Assembly: GCA_047974855.1 (NCBI GenBank)
Contig: JBKECT010000013.1
Coordinates: 1 to 63,967, forward strand
DNA from: CAYNRG01 sp047974855
Lineage (GTDB): Bacteria; Bacillota_I; Bacilli_A; Erysipelotrichales; Erysipelotrichaceae
Direction of reading: 5' to 3'
DNA length: 63,967 bases
Of this stretch, positions 17,356 through 27,088 are shown piece after piece. The notes under the pieces were generated by a model. The model did no database searches. It saw only the letters and a list, made by a program, of their open reading frames with translations, and had not been told where the DNA came from. The position numbers were made by a program, and so were the translations under genes. Positions within the stretch are counted from its first letter, which is position 1, and each line of letters begins with the position of its first letter.

Positions 17356-18551
17356 CACTCAATCTCTCCTCTTCTATATTGAGCAATTATCGCCTGCGAT
17401 AAACCCAAAGCAATCATACTCGCCATGGTTGATGATCCACCTGCTGAAATCATTAATAGCGGAATTCCTGTCAATGGAATTAATCCTGTAACTCCACCAA
17501 CATTCAATATAAAGTGAATTAAGAAATACATAGCAGTTCCAATCAATATCACTCGTCCCTTTTCACTTTTTATTTTAAACGCATACTTAAATAGACGATA
17601 AATAATAACTCCATATAGCGCAGTTATTAGTAGAAATCCAAAAACAAATCCTAGTTCTTCAACAATTATAGCTAAAATAAAGTCAGTATTCGCAGCTGGA
17701 AAATTGGTATACTTTCGTACAGAATTACCAAACCCAACACCCCAAAGACCCCCTGTTGCGAATGAAATAAGTCCATTAATCAGTTGATATCCACTTCCAT
17801 ATTGATCTATGAATGGATTCAAAGCGGATAAAATTCTCATTTTTTGATACTCCATAAGTGGCAAACTTTCAATTATCCCCTGTCCTGCTGGACTCATTAA
17901 AATAAAAATGAAAACAATTCCGACGATAGTTAGAATAACTAATCCTCGTTGAAGTCCCGCCAATTTAGGATGTCTCGGTATTAAAGTAACAATCCAGGAA
18001 ATCAAAAATAGCACTGCTGCTGACCCAAAATCTGACTGCAGTACAGCGATTACAAAAACAAACCCCATAATAATACCAGCAGGAACGCGAATCACTTCCC
18101 AGGCTGTTTTCTTAGTTGGTTTCCTATCAGCCCACCAGTAAGCGACAACTAAAATAGCGACAATTTTTGCAAACTCTGAGGGTTGAATTGTGATTTCTGT
18201 ACTTCCCAAAGGAAATCGAATCCATGCTCTTGCTCCACCTACTGGGTCATTAGCCAATGCAAATAAAAGTAGAAAAAAAGTTCCCATAATAATTCCAGGC
18301 ATCAGTGCTTTTAAGCGTTCGAAGCTAAATAATCGTGCAATAAGAAGCATCATCACAAATCCCGCAATCACAAAGACCACTTGCTTTGCAACAACCGTTA
18401 CTAAATCTAATGTCGTTGATACAAGCCCCATGGAAGCACTCGTGATCATTATTAAACCAAAAATCCCCAATATTAGAGCACATATATGGATAGGCATATC
18501 ATATTTTAAAGGCATTCTTAGTGTCCTTGGCCTTTTTCTTTTAACTGTCAT
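17355..18551 (-). CDS. ftsW: SEDS-family peptidoglycan polymerase, FtsW-like
   Basis: Membrane glycosyltransferase that polymerises lipid II with a class B PBP; FtsW acts at the septum, RodA along the side wall. 398 residues with about ten membrane segments. The large extracellular loop region includes GGARAWIRFPLGSTEITIQPSEFAKI, where the SEDS catalytic Asp region normally follows. The C-terminal motif NTDFILAIIVEELGFVFG is FtsW/RodA typical. The N-terminus is basic (MTVKRKRPRTLR). FtsW is favoured over RodA because rsmD-coaD follow, as near Bacillus ftsW, but the assignment is not certain. AGAGGGA precedes ATG 18551. Confidence 0.88.
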   Translation of the reverse strand: MTVKRKRPRTLRMPLKYDMPIHICALILGIFGLIMITSASMGLVSTTLDLVTVVAKQVVFVIAGFVMMLLIARLFSFERLKALMPGIIMGTFFLLLFALANDPVGGARAWIRFPLGSTEITIQPSEFAKIVAILVVAYWWADRKPTKKTAWEVIRVPAGIIMGFVFVIAVLQSDFGSAAVLFLISWIVTLIPRHPKLAGLQRGLVILTIVGIVFIFILMSPAGQGIIESLPLMEYQKMRILSALNPFIDQYGSGYQLINGLISFATGGLWGVGFGNSVRKYTNFPAANTDFILAIIVEELGFVFGFLLITALYGVIIYRLFKYAFKIKSEKGRVILIGTAMYFLIHFILNVGGVTGLIPLTGIPLLMISAGGSSTMASMIALGLSQAIIAQYRRGEIE

Positions 18552-18627
18552 TTTAATCCCTCTTTTTCCTATTCTATCATAAATTTTGCACTTTTTAGAT
18601 AATTTAGGTGGAATTTTTTTATTTTTT

Positions 18628-18636
18628 TGATATGAT
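18628..18636 (+). promoter_or_regulatory. def-rnjA extended -10 promoter
   Basis: TGATATGAT (TG at 18628-18629, TATGAT at 18631-18636). Predicted start near 18643, only about 14 bases before the def ATG; the leader is essentially the ribosome binding site. The 105-base gap to ftsW holds no other clear signal. Confidence 0.55.
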
Positions 18637-18656
18637 TATAAGGAAGAGGAATTATT

Positions 18657-19223
18657 ATGAAAATAAACAATAATACGATTATTAAGGATTCAGATCCGAA
18701 AATCAGAGATATCTCTTTTCCTGTGGAACTTCCTTTATCAAATGAGGATGCAGAGTTAATGGAAAACATGATCACATACGTTAAGAACTCTCGAATTGAA
18801 GAAATAGCAGAAGCCGAAAACTTACGCCCTGCTGTTGGTATTTCTGCGATACAAGTTGGAGTTAGAAAACAAATGTGCGTTATCATTGTTGAGGATACAG
18901 ATAAAAATGGTAATCCTATTCACTTTGAGTATGCTCTTGCTAATCCTAAGATTATCTCTAAGTCAGTTCAAATGGCCTACCTAGCACGTGGTGAGGGATG
19001 CCTTTCGGTCGAAGAAGAGCACGAAGGGATAATTCATCGACATGCACGCATTAAAGTTCAGGCTTATGATTACATTCAAGGTAAAGAAATCATCTTTCGT
19101 GCACATGATTATTTAGCAATTGTTCTTCAACATGAATTTGATCACTTTGCTGGGAAACTATTTTACGATCACATTAATCAAGATGATCCACAGTTTATTC
19201 GTCCTAATTCCATCGAAATTTAA
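18657..19223 (+). CDS. def: Peptide deformylase
   Basis: Metalloenzyme removing the formyl group from nascent N-terminal methionine. The 188-residue protein has the three motifs GISAIQVG (61-68), EGCLS with metal ligand C115, and QHEFDH with ligands H159/H163 and catalytic E160. The insertions and length indicate the type 2 (Gram-positive) form. GGAAGAGGA precedes ATG 18657. It forms an operon with rnjA, 18 bases downstream. Confidence 0.97.
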   Translation: MKINNNTIIKDSDPKIRDISFPVELPLSNEDAELMENMITYVKNSRIEEIAEAENLRPAVGISAIQVGVRKQMCVIIVEDTDKNGNPIHFEYALANPKIISKSVQMAYLARGEGCLSVEEEHEGIIHRHARIKVQAYDYIQGKEIIFRAHDYLAIVLQHEFDHFAGKLFYDHINQDDPQFIRPNSIEI

Positions 19224-19241
19224 AATAGAAATGAGGTTTAT

Positions 19242-21098
19242 ATGAAAAACACACAACATACATCTGCTCCTAATATGAATAGAAAAAAGCATGATGTTAC
19301 TCGCACTTCAACAACAGAAGTCGAAAAAATGACAATTCGATCAACTGACACTTTAGTTTATGCCCTTGGTGGGTTAGGTGAAGTTGGTAAAAACATGTAT
19401 TGTATTGAACACGAAAATGAAATTGTAGTTATTGATGCAGGTGTTCGATTTCCAGAGGAAGGACTTTTAGGAGTAGATTATGTTATTCCCGATTATTCTT
19501 ACTTGGTAAAAAATCAATCCAAGTTTAAAAAGCTTGTTATAACACATGGTCATGAAGATCATATAGGAGGTATTCCTTTCCTTGTTCAAACTCTTCAAGT
19601 TGGCGAAATTTATGCTCCACGATTCGCTTGTCCACTAATTCAAAAAAAATTAAAAGAAAGACGCCTTTCTAAAGCTTGCAAGATCATCGAGATTAATGAT
19701 GAGTCCAGAATTACAACAACTCACTTCTCGGTTGGATTTTTCAATACGATTCATAGCGTTCCTGATTCTCTTGGAGTCTTAATCAATACTCCAAATGGAC
19801 GAATTGTTCATACGGGTGACTTCAAGTTTGATTTAACTCCCATCGGATCAAACTCAGATTATCAAAAAATGGCCTATATTGGTCAAGTTGGCATTTCATT
19901 ACTCTTAAGTGATTCCACAAATTCTGGTGTTTCTGGCTTCTCTGTATCTGAGCGTGTTGTTGCAAAGTCTCTTTTGGAGCAAATTAAAAAAACACCAGGA
20001 CGTCTCCTAGTTTCTACTTTTGCTAGTAATGTCCTTCGTGTAGGACAAATAATGGAAGCTGCTGTTGCATGTGGAAGAAAAGTTGCAGTCTTTGGGCGTT
20101 CAATGGAAAATGTCGTAGAGATAGCTCGCAGTTTAGGAACCATAAAGTTAGACAAAAAGCATTTTATTTCTGCTGATGAATTAAATCATTTACCAGCAAA
20201 CAAAGTTTGTATCGTTTGTACCGGTTCCCAAGGAGAACCTTTGGCGGCATTAAGCAGAATTGCAAATGGTTCACATCGTCAAATTAAAATTATACCAGGT
20301 GATACTGTTATCTTCTCAAGTAGTCCAATCCCTGGAAATACAGGAAGTGTCAACTCCATCGTTAACCAATTGACACGAGTTGGAGCCAACGTTTTAGTGA
20401 ATTCACCACTGACTTCACTTCATACAACTGGACACGCTTCTCAAGAAGAACAAAAATTAATGTTACAACTAATTAAACCTGAATACTTTATGCCAATTCA
20501 TGGTGAGTATAAAATGTTAGTTCAACACAAAAATACCGCAATGGAAACTGGTCTTCCTGCAGAAAATTGTTTTATTTGTAGTAATGGTGATGTTATCGCA
20601 ATGAGAGATGGTGTTTGCTTCGCAGGTGAACAACGCATCCAAACCGACGATATTTATGTTGATGGAAATGATATTTCAGGATTATCAACTTCAGTAATAA
20701 AAGATCGACAACTCCTTGCAGATAATGGACTTGTTGCTGTAATTGTGACTATTGACTCTCGATATAATAAAGTGCTATGTCGGCCAAATATTGTTTCGCG
20801 TGGGTTTGTATTTATCAAAGAAAGTCAGACACTATTAAAAGAAGCTGAGTTAATTGTTTATGAAGCAGTAAAAAAGAAAATGGAACAACGCACTACTTTT
20901 GGAGAATTGAAAAATTGTATCCGTGGCACTTTAGAACCTTATCTGTATAAGAAAACCAATCGTAATCCAATTGTTATTCCAGTTATTCTAAATCAAAAAG
21001 CTGCGATGGAACAAATGAATGCTGCAAGAAAAAACAAACCTCCACGAACAAATAACAATAAAAAAGAAATGAAGAAAAAAGAAATGAAAACAGCCTAA
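19242..21098 (+). CDS. rnjA: Ribonuclease J
   Basis: Metallo-beta-lactamase/beta-CASP nuclease with 5'-3' exo- and endonuclease activity in mRNA turnover and rRNA maturation. 618 residues. The active site is HGHEDHIGG at 102-110, with later VHTGDFKFD and the beta-CASP segment containing STFASNVLRV. The C-terminal part has PIHGEYKML and LHTTGHASQEEQ. The start ATG 19242 follows ATGAGG and gives a 33-residue polar N-terminal extension before the conserved TDTLVYALGGLGEVGK; Met30 is a possible alternative start. The C-terminus is a Lys/Asn-rich tail, plausibly RNA binding. RNase J1 versus J2 is not resolved; only one copy is in this window. Confidence 0.95.
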   Translation: MKNTQHTSAPNMNRKKHDVTRTSTTEVEKMTIRSTDTLVYALGGLGEVGKNMYCIEHENEIVVIDAGVRFPEEGLLGVDYVIPDYSYLVKNQSKFKKLVITHGHEDHIGGIPFLVQTLQVGEIYAPRFACPLIQKKLKERRLSKACKIIEINDESRITTTHFSVGFFNTIHSVPDSLGVLINTPNGRIVHTGDFKFDLTPIGSNSDYQKMAYIGQVGISLLLSDSTNSGVSGFSVSERVVAKSLLEQIKKTPGRLLVSTFASNVLRVGQIMEAAVACGRKVAVFGRSMENVVEIARSLGTIKLDKKHFISADELNHLPANKVCIVCTGSQGEPLAALSRIANGSHRQIKIIPGDTVIFSSSPIPGNTGSVNSIVNQLTRVGANVLVNSPLTSLHTTGHASQEEQKLMLQLIKPEYFMPIHGEYKMLVQHKNTAMETGLPAENCFICSNGDVIAMRDGVCFAGEQRIQTDDIYVDGNDISGLSTSVIKDRQLLADNGLVAVIVTIDSRYNKVLCRPNIVSRGFVFIKESQTLLKEAELIVYEAVKKKMEQRTTFGELKNCIRGTLEPYLYKKTNRNPIVIPVILNQKAAMEQMNAARKNKPPRTNNNKKEMKKKEMKTA

Positions 21099-21123
21099 CA
21101 AAATAAAGTTAAACTGTTTAACA

Positions 21124-21153
21124 AAAAAAGATGAGTAAGTACTCACCTTTTTT
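21124..21153. terminator. Bidirectional rnjA/pyk terminator
   Basis: AAAAAAG-a-TGAGT pairs with ACTCA-c-CTTTTTT (one A/C mismatch, loop AAGT). T runs occur in both directions. The hairpin lies between convergent rnjA and pyk and reaches the pyk stop at 21152. Confidence 0.85.
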
Positions 21154-22573
21154 ATTTTACTTCGATAACTTTCATCATATTTGCAGAACCTTCTCCTGTC
21201 GGATAACCCGCAGTAATAATAATTAATTGTCCTACCTTAACACCATAATTTTTAGCAATAGTACACGCCAATTCATCATCGTTTGTTAACTCATTTTGAA
21301 TATCTGAACAAATTGGTGTTACTCCCCAATAAGCTTGTAGTTTTCTCTGTACACTTGGTTTAAATGTAACTGCTAAAATAGGTACAGATGGTCTAAATTT
21401 AGAAATTCTACGTGCTGTTGTTCCGCCTTGAGTAAACGCTACAACTGCCCCAACATTTTCAAGCGTTAATGTTGCGTCTGATACAGCGATACCAATTGCA
21501 TCTTGAATCGTTTTTTTGCTCGACATTTTTGAAACATCAAGTCGTTCACGATAAGGAATTATTTTTTCTGCCGCTTCTACTATTGTGGCCATTGTGCAAA
21601 CAGCCTCCACAGGATATTCTCCCGCTGCACTTTCCGCAGAGAGCATAACTGCATCGCTACCATCTAATACTGCATTCGCCACATCACTTGCCTCTGCACG
21701 AGTTGGACGAGGATTAGTTGTCATTGAGTCTAACATATGTGTTGCTGTGATAACTGGTTTTCCTAACTTGTTTGCTGTTTTAATGATTTGCTTTTGATAG
21801 ATAGGCACTAATGCCGTTTGAATTTCAACCCCTAAATCTCCACGAGCAACCATTACTCCATCTGCTAACTCAAGAATTTCTTCAAGGTTGTCAAATCCTT
21901 CTTGATTTTCAATTTTTGCTATGATATTAATTGTTTCTTTGCCTTCTTCTTTTAAGATAGCACGAATTTGTGCAACATCTTCAGCTCTTCTAACAAACGA
22001 TGCTGCAATGAAGTCTACATCCATTCTACATCCGAAGCGAATGTCTTCATCATCCTTTTTAGAAATGAATGGCATTGATAGTTTGACTCCTGGTACATTA
22101 CATCCCTTTTTCGTTTTAATTGGTCCTGACACTTCAACACGGCAAGTAAATTCATCCTTGCTTGTTTCAATTACAGTTAGTTTCATTTTTCCATCATCAA
22201 TTAAAACATAGTTTCCAACTTCGATATCCTCAAATAGTTCAGGACATTGGATATGAAACCGTTCGTGGTTTCCCATGACTACTTCTTTACAAATCTTAAC
22301 GATATCCCCTTTTTTAAATTGACAAAGCCCATTTTCAAACTCTCCGCAGCGAATTTCTGGACCTTTTGTGTCTAGTAATAACGCCAAATTAATACCAATT
22401 CGATCAGAAACTTCACGAACCATTTCCATTCGGCGCTGATGACCTTCATGAACATCATGCGAAAAGTTGAAACGAACAATATTCATTCCCTCTTTTGCTA
22501 ATCTTTCTACCATTTCCTCAGTTTCAATTGCTGGTCCCATTGTACATACAATCTTTGTTTGTCTTTGTGTCAT
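21152..22573 (-). CDS. pyk: Pyruvate kinase
   Basis: Transfers phosphate from phosphoenolpyruvate to ADP, the last step of glycolysis. 473 residues, starting MTQRQTKIVCTMGPA. Conserved motifs are NFSHD, LLDTKGPEIR, the metal/catalytic segment IIAKIENQEGFDNLEEIL, VARGDLGVEI and PVITATHMLDSM. It lacks the extra C-terminal PEP-utiliser-like domain found in Bacillus (585 residues). AAGGAGAGG precedes ATG 22573. It follows pfkA after 17 bases, so the two control enzymes of lower glycolysis are co-transcribed. Confidence 0.98.
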   Translation of the reverse strand: MTQRQTKIVCTMGPAIETEEMVERLAKEGMNIVRFNFSHDVHEGHQRRMEMVREVSDRIGINLALLLDTKGPEIRCGEFENGLCQFKKGDIVKICKEVVMGNHERFHIQCPELFEDIEVGNYVLIDDGKMKLTVIETSKDEFTCRVEVSGPIKTKKGCNVPGVKLSMPFISKKDDEDIRFGCRMDVDFIAASFVRRAEDVAQIRAILKEEGKETINIIAKIENQEGFDNLEEILELADGVMVARGDLGVEIQTALVPIYQKQIIKTANKLGKPVITATHMLDSMTTNPRPTRAEASDVANAVLDGSDAVMLSAESAAGEYPVEAVCTMATIVEAAEKIIPYRERLDVSKMSSKKTIQDAIGIAVSDATLTLENVGAVVAFTQGGTTARRISKFRPSVPILAVTFKPSVQRKLQAYWGVTPICSDIQNELTNDDELACTIAKNYGVKVGQLIIITAGYPTGEGSANMMKVIEVK

Positions 22574-22590
22574 CTTTATCCTCTCCTTCT

Positions 22591-23553
22591 CTATACTAAT
22601 CGATCGAATAATCGATAAAAGTGCTTCTTTGATGCCTTTGGTTTTTGCAGTGCTTCATCAATCGGTAAGGAAACAATTTCATTTTCCAAAATTCCAACAC
22701 ATTGCCCTCCAACACCTTCCATCAACAAGGTCACTGCTTTTTCACCCATTCTTGAAGCTAAGACACGGTCGGTAGGGGTTGGACTCCCACCTCGTTGAAT
22801 ATGTCCCAAAACTGTTGATCGTCCTGAAAATCCTGTATTTTGCGAAATTTTCTTCGCTAACCCTTCTGTATCTGTTATTTTCTCAGAAATTATCACAATG
22901 GCGTGGTTTTTCTTAGCCGATGTGTCCAAATATCTTAATCGCTCTAAAACATCCAACTCATCGTATCCTGTTTCTGGTGTTATAACAACTTCAGCACCAC
23001 AGGAAATTGCAGTATATACCGCCAAGTCACCACAATGATTTCCCATAACTTCAACAATAGAGCACCGATGATGAGAACTCGACGTATCTCTTAACTTATC
23101 GACCGCTTCCACACATGTTTGTAGTGCAGTATCAAATCCAATTGTAAAATCACTTCCTGGAATATCATTATCAATTGTTCCTGGTATTCCTATGCAATTA
23201 ATCCCCATCTTTGTAAGCTCTAAAGCACCACGATAACTACCGTCTCCACCGATGACAATGATTGCTTCAATCGCATTTTTTTTCAATTGTTCTACTGCTT
23301 GTTCACGAACTGCCAAGTCTTTAAATTCAGGAAGTCTTGCAGAACCCAATATAGTTCCACCTCGATCCATGATGTCAGAAACACTTTCTTTACGAAACGG
23401 AATAAATTCCCCTGCTACCAGTCCACGATATCCATCCTTTATTCCCACAACTTCAATACCGTTCGCAAGCGCAACGCGAGTAACAGCACGAATTGCAGAA
23501 TTCATTCCTGGAGCGTCTCCTCCAGATGTTAATACACCAATTTTTCGTACCAT
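22591..23553 (-). CDS. pfkA: ATP-dependent 6-phosphofructokinase
   Basis: Phosphorylates fructose 6-phosphate to the 1,6-bisphosphate. 320 residues, typical of the bacterial allosteric enzyme. Motifs seen are TSGGDAPGMNSAIRAV (ATP), GGTILGSARLPEF, IGGDGSYRGA, the catalytic TIDNDIPGSD with the base Asp, MGNHCGDLA and HIQRGGSPTPTDRVLA. The Gly in GGDGS supports use of ATP rather than pyrophosphate. AGGAGG precedes ATG 23553, and the promoter lies at 23577-23605. Confidence 0.98.
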   Translation of the reverse strand: MVRKIGVLTSGGDAPGMNSAIRAVTRVALANGIEVVGIKDGYRGLVAGEFIPFRKESVSDIMDRGGTILGSARLPEFKDLAVREQAVEQLKKNAIEAIIVIGGDGSYRGALELTKMGINCIGIPGTIDNDIPGSDFTIGFDTALQTCVEAVDKLRDTSSSHHRCSIVEVMGNHCGDLAVYTAISCGAEVVITPETGYDELDVLERLRYLDTSAKKNHAIVIISEKITDTEGLAKKISQNTGFSGRSTVLGHIQRGGSPTPTDRVLASRMGEKAVTLLMEGVGGQCVGILENEIVSLPIDEALQKPKASKKHFYRLFDRLV

Positions 23554-23576
23554 ATATTCCTCCTAAATATCTCTTA

Positions 23577-23605
23577 CATTTTACCATTTTTTTTACCTTG
23601 TGAAA
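23577..23605 (-). promoter_or_regulatory. pfkA-pyk promoter
   Basis: Minus strand: TTTTCA (23600-23605, 4/6 to consensus), 17-base spacer, then TAAAAT (23577-23582) preceded by TGG, i.e. an extended -10. Predicted start near 23570, leader about 17 bases. Confidence 0.6.
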
Positions 23606-23613
23606 ACTATTTA

Positions 23614-24525
23614 TTATTGATTTCGACGATTTTTTCCAAGAATCGCTTGAGAATCGGCTAATGTCTTTATTCTCTCCATAATTCTAATCGCTTTCACTTT
23701 TTCTTCTTTTCCATTTTTGGTGAGTTGGAAGTGATCCTCCAAGCTTTCAAAGTTTTCATTAGAGGTAAACCAAGTCAACTTTTTATTCTCCATCCTATGA
23801 TTAAAAACCGGGAAAAATAACTCATCACGGATCCATGAGGTTACACTTTCGGCACCTAAGTCATCAAAAACTACAAATTCAGCTCTTTTAATTCTAGCAA
23901 TTTCTTTTTCCATTTCTTCAGGGTGCCCAAAATAAGATTTCATTCTACTTACCCACTCTGGTATATTAACAAATGCCACACTCTTGCCTTCTTGAGCAAA
24001 ACGGTTGCTAATACAAGCTGCCAAATAGCTTTTTCCAGTGCCAACTGGTCCATATAAATATAGCCCCTTTTGACGATTTCCTTTCAACCACGTCATGACT
24101 TTTGTTAGGTTTTTATTAAACTCAATATCCATACTATCTTGTTGCTTGCTTTCAGCTAATCTTATAGTTTTAAATCCTATTGGTAAATCGTCTACCAAAT
24201 AGTATTTAAGATGAGTTTGTTGCTGCTCTTCCATAATTTTGTAATCACAGAGCCGAATAGTACTAACCCAAAGTCCATCATATTGCAAATCCATATATTC
24301 GCCCTGTTTTGTTTGTTTACAAAACACTAACCCCTTGCAGCCTTGACACTTTTCCTTATCCACAAGCCATTGATGAATTTTTTGAGGATAGAGTTCAACT
24401 AAGTCAACGGCAGCATTACTTTTCTTTACTAATTCACCTACAAGCTCATTGCTTTTTAATTTTCGAATTAACTCCTTGTTATTTTGTTGTTCACTTTCCG
24501 GCATTCTAAACTGCGCTTGTTTCAT
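23614..24525 (-). CDS. dnaI: Primosomal protein DnaI (helicase loader)
   Basis: AAA+ loader that places the replicative helicase on DNA together with DnaB/DnaD. 303 residues: an N-terminal zinc-binding segment (CQGCKGLVFC near residues 60-70) that contacts the helicase, and a C-terminal ATPase with Walker A GPVGTGKS (about 160), Walker B VVFDDLGAES and sensor WFTSNENFESLEDHF. The ATG directly follows the dnaB TAA with no gap, and its GGAGGTGGGTGAG site is inside dnaB, so translation is coupled. Confidence 0.95.
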   Translation of the reverse strand: MKQAQFRMPESEQQNNKELIRKLKSNELVGELVKKSNAAVDLVELYPQKIHQWLVDKEKCQGCKGLVFCKQTKQGEYMDLQYDGLWVSTIRLCDYKIMEEQQQTHLKYYLVDDLPIGFKTIRLAESKQQDSMDIEFNKNLTKVMTWLKGNRQKGLYLYGPVGTGKSYLAACISNRFAQEGKSVAFVNIPEWVSRMKSYFGHPEEMEKEIARIKRAEFVVFDDLGAESVTSWIRDELFFPVFNHRMENKKLTWFTSNENFESLEDHFQLTKNGKEEKVKAIRIMERIKTLADSQAILGKNRRNQ

Positions 24526-25701
24526 TTACTCACCCACCTCCTCAAATAACTTCATTAATTTTTCTCTTTCTTCATCACTAATTTCTCTGCTTTCAACTCG
24601 CTGTGCTTGTTGCAGATAGTCCGGTAATACTGTTTTTGTCATAGCAGGACGATATTGATTTTTTTTCTTTGTCATTTCTAATGCTTGCTCTTTTGTTTTC
24701 ACTCCTGAACGAGCCCATTGTGAGGCAACCGTTTGAACATATCGCTTAGCTAAACTATTTTCGTTATTTTCTAGCACATACTCAATAAAAATATTAATGA
24801 CTACAGGTGTCATTTTCATATCAACGCCTAAATAATTCAACAACTCCCTATCGCCTGGAGTCACAGGTATTCCGTTTTGTTTTGATTGTAAAAACTTAGC
24901 AGGGGCTAGTAAATATGGATCTTGACTGACATTATCGCTAACACTCGGCTCTTCTGTTAGGCATAAATTTTTCAATCGTTTTAAATCCAACCTGCTATCA
25001 CTAAGGTTAACTGCACGACTAACCAAAATTTTCATTCTTTCTTCTGATATTCCATGCAATTGTGCTAGCTCTCCTATCAATTGTAAGTTTTCAGCAGTTC
25101 GTGCTTCTATTGGAAAAGTTAATACTGTAGCACCTTGGAGCAATTTTTGATAATCAAAATTCATATTGTCCAGTGTTCCAATATGTTGATTAGTATTCTG
25201 AATTTTGTTATATTCAACTTCTTTTGCTACATCCCAAGTTGCAAGTTGTTTTTGGTTTAGTCGATTTGTTACTTCTAATAATTTAGAAGTATCGATCTCA
25301 TTGGCCAAGAGTCGTAATTTGAGTTGTTGAAAATACTCTTGTCCAATATTTTTAAGTAGCAGTCTACCATAAACCTCATGATTAAAAAACTCCATTGCAT
25401 TCTTCGGTTCTAAGCAGTGATAAATATAAACGCGTCTAGTATTCTCATCTTTTAAAAATGTTCTAACTAGTTGAAACTCTTCACATTTCTTACGTGCATT
25501 TTCTAAGTCTTGTATTCCCATATTCAATAATGTTGATAAATATTGATGCGACATCACCTTGTTTTCACTCCCTGCTTGGCATGTCAAATAAAAACTTAGT
25601 GCCTCTTTTCCAATAAGTGGTTGATACAATAATATTAATGTTTGCAATTCTATATTTTGAAAACCACAACTTACTTGATAACTATCTTCAATATTCAACA
25701 T
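24526..25701 (-). CDS. dnaB: Replication initiation and membrane attachment protein DnaB
   Basis: Firmicutes-type DnaB, a co-loader with DnaD/DnaI that acts at oriC and restart forks; it is not the replicative helicase. 391 residues from ATG 25701, which overlaps the coaE TAA (TAATG) and follows GGAGGA at seven bases; the in-frame ATG at 25716 contains that site and is rejected. An N-terminal winged-helix region (LNIEDSYQVSCGFQNIELQ, LYQPLIG) is followed by a C-terminal DnaB/DnaD homology region with YVQTVASQWARSGVKTKEQALE. nrdR, often next to dnaB in Firmicutes, is absent here. Confidence 0.92.
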   Translation of the reverse strand: MLNIEDSYQVSCGFQNIELQTLILLYQPLIGKEALSFYLTCQAGSENKVMSHQYLSTLLNMGIQDLENARKKCEEFQLVRTFLKDENTRRVYIYHCLEPKNAMEFFNHEVYGRLLLKNIGQEYFQQLKLRLLANEIDTSKLLEVTNRLNQKQLATWDVAKEVEYNKIQNTNQHIGTLDNMNFDYQKLLQGATVLTFPIEARTAENLQLIGELAQLHGISEERMKILVSRAVNLSDSRLDLKRLKNLCLTEEPSVSDNVSQDPYLLAPAKFLQSKQNGIPVTPGDRELLNYLGVDMKMTPVVINIFIEYVLENNENSLAKRYVQTVASQWARSGVKTKEQALEMTKKKNQYRPAMTKTVLPDYLQQAQRVESREISDEEREKLMKLFEEVGE

Positions 25702-26270
25702 TAAAAATTCCTCCATCGTTCCAGAAGTTGATCTATTTTCTCTTCCAATTCTATTTTTGTCCCATTATTATAAATGGTGTAAGTTGCCTTATCTATTTTT
25801 ATTTTGTTGCTGTCTTGATGTTCCCATCGCTTTTCCACTTCTTCTACACTAAATCCGCGATGTAAACTTAGTCTCTTTTGTGATATTTCTTTATCACATA
25901 TTACAGCAATACTTTCGTCGAAATAGTTTTCCCAACCTAATTCAAATAACAGCGGAACCTCTGCAAACACAGTTTCTTGGTTAGCTGTTTCAAAAAAGCA
26001 CTCCATTTCTTTCAACACCTGTTGATGAATTAATTTTTCAACGGTTGCTTTTAGTTCACTATCTTCGAAAAAACGATGACGCATTGCTGATTTTAGATCA
26101 CCACTCGCTTTTACAATCTGTTGTAATTGAGGATATAATTTATGAGTTTCAATGTACATTTCACAAACCGCTTCATCACAGCTAAAAACAAGATACCCTT
26201 TTCTTCGCAATATCTCACTAACTAAACTTTTTCCTGACCCCATTAACCCTGTTATTGCAATTTTTTTCAT
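25701..26270 (-). CDS. coaE: Dephospho-CoA kinase
   Basis: Last step of coenzyme A synthesis: phosphorylates the 3'-OH of dephospho-CoA. 189 residues from ATG 26270 (MKKIAITGLMGSGKS, P-loop at 8-15), preceded by GAGGTAACT; the longer frame to 26297 has no comparable site. Also seen is EVPLLFELGWENYFD, the conserved substrate-binding stretch. It starts two bases after the mutM stop and overlaps dnaB by one base. Confidence 0.96.
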   Translation of the reverse strand: MKKIAITGLMGSGKSLVSEILRRKGYLVFSCDEAVCEMYIETHKLYPQLQQIVKASGDLKSAMRHRFFEDSELKATVEKLIHQQVLKEMECFFETANQETVFAEVPLLFELGWENYFDESIAVICDKEISQKRLSLHRGFSVEEVEKRWEHQDSNKIKIDKATYTIYNNGTKIELEEKIDQLLERWRNF

Positions 26271-26272
26271 AG

Positions 26273-27088
26273 TTACCTCTTTTGACATGTTGGACAATAA
26301 TATGTTCCTCTAGTTGCTACTTTTGTTTTTTTGATTTTTGTTTTGCATACTGGACAGGGCTGGTCTTTTCTTTGATGGACTTTCACTTCTAATTGAAACC
26401 GACCAGTCACCCCCAATGATGAAGTATAACTTCTAATGGTTGTTCCACCAGCATCACATGCTTGTTTCAAAATTTGTTGTGTCGCTAAAATTAAATCATT
26501 TCTATTTTTTTCTGTTAATCTTTGACATGATCGAGCAGGATTTACTTTCATCTGAAAACAAATCTCATCTGCGTAAATATTTCCCACTCCAGCTACAAAC
26601 GATTGATCTAATAAAGTTTGTTTAATACTTCCTTTACGATTTTTCAGTGCTTCCTTGCAATAGTTTGAATTAAACTCTTTCTCCCATGGTTCAGGACCTA
26701 ATCCTTTAAAGTCAGTCCAATCAGTGGACAATGGGTAAAGCTCCATTTTTCCAAACTTTCTAACATCATGATACCTCAACTCTTTTCCACTCTTAAACTG
26801 AAATACCACATGCTCATGTTTTTGAAGCGGTGTTACTTTCTCAGTGTAGAAAAATTTTCCTTCCATCCTCAAATGGCAAACTAAATTTATATCATCTAAT
26901 TCAAAAATCAAATATTTTCCTCGACGTCCAAATTTTCTAAAACTTTGACCTTTTAATTTTTTTCTAAAGTACTCAACGTCACCAACGATAATCTTATCCC
27001 ACAAAACATGAACAGCTTGAATCGTTTCCCCTTTTATCTGATGTTCTAGCGTTCTAACAACGGTTTCTACCTCTGGTAATTCTGGCAT
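26273..27088 (-). CDS. mutM: Formamidopyrimidine-DNA glycosylase
   Basis: Removes 8-oxoguanine and FapyG and nicks the abasic site. 271 residues. The mature N-terminus is PELPEVE, with catalytic Pro2 and Glu3. The helix-two-turn-helix region contains LDQSFVAGVGNIYADEICF, and the zinc finger has cysteines at 245, 248, 265 and 268 (CPVC and CPTC). The start ATG 27088 overlaps the polA TGA (TGATG) and has GAGGTGA upstream; the GTG one codon earlier is less likely. The polA-mutM-coaE order matches Bacillus. Confidence 0.97.
   Translation of the reverse strand: MPELPEVETVVRTLEHQIKGETIQAVHVLWDKIIVGDVEYFRKKLKGQSFRKFGRRGKYLIFELDDINLVCHLRMEGKFFYTEKVTPLQKHEHVVFQFKSGKELRYHDVRKFGKMELYPLSTDWTDFKGLGPEPWEKEFNSNYCKEALKNRKGSIKQTLLDQSFVAGVGNIYADEICFQMKVNPARSCQRLTEKNRNDLILATQQILKQACDAGGTTIRSYTSSLGVTGRFQLEVKVHQRKDQPCPVCKTKIKKTKVATRGTYYCPTCQKR

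Noticed and set aside
18569..18886. Minus-strand frame opposite def
   Set aside because: Shadow of the def coding sequence; no ribosome binding site and it overlaps the def promoter and conserved codons.
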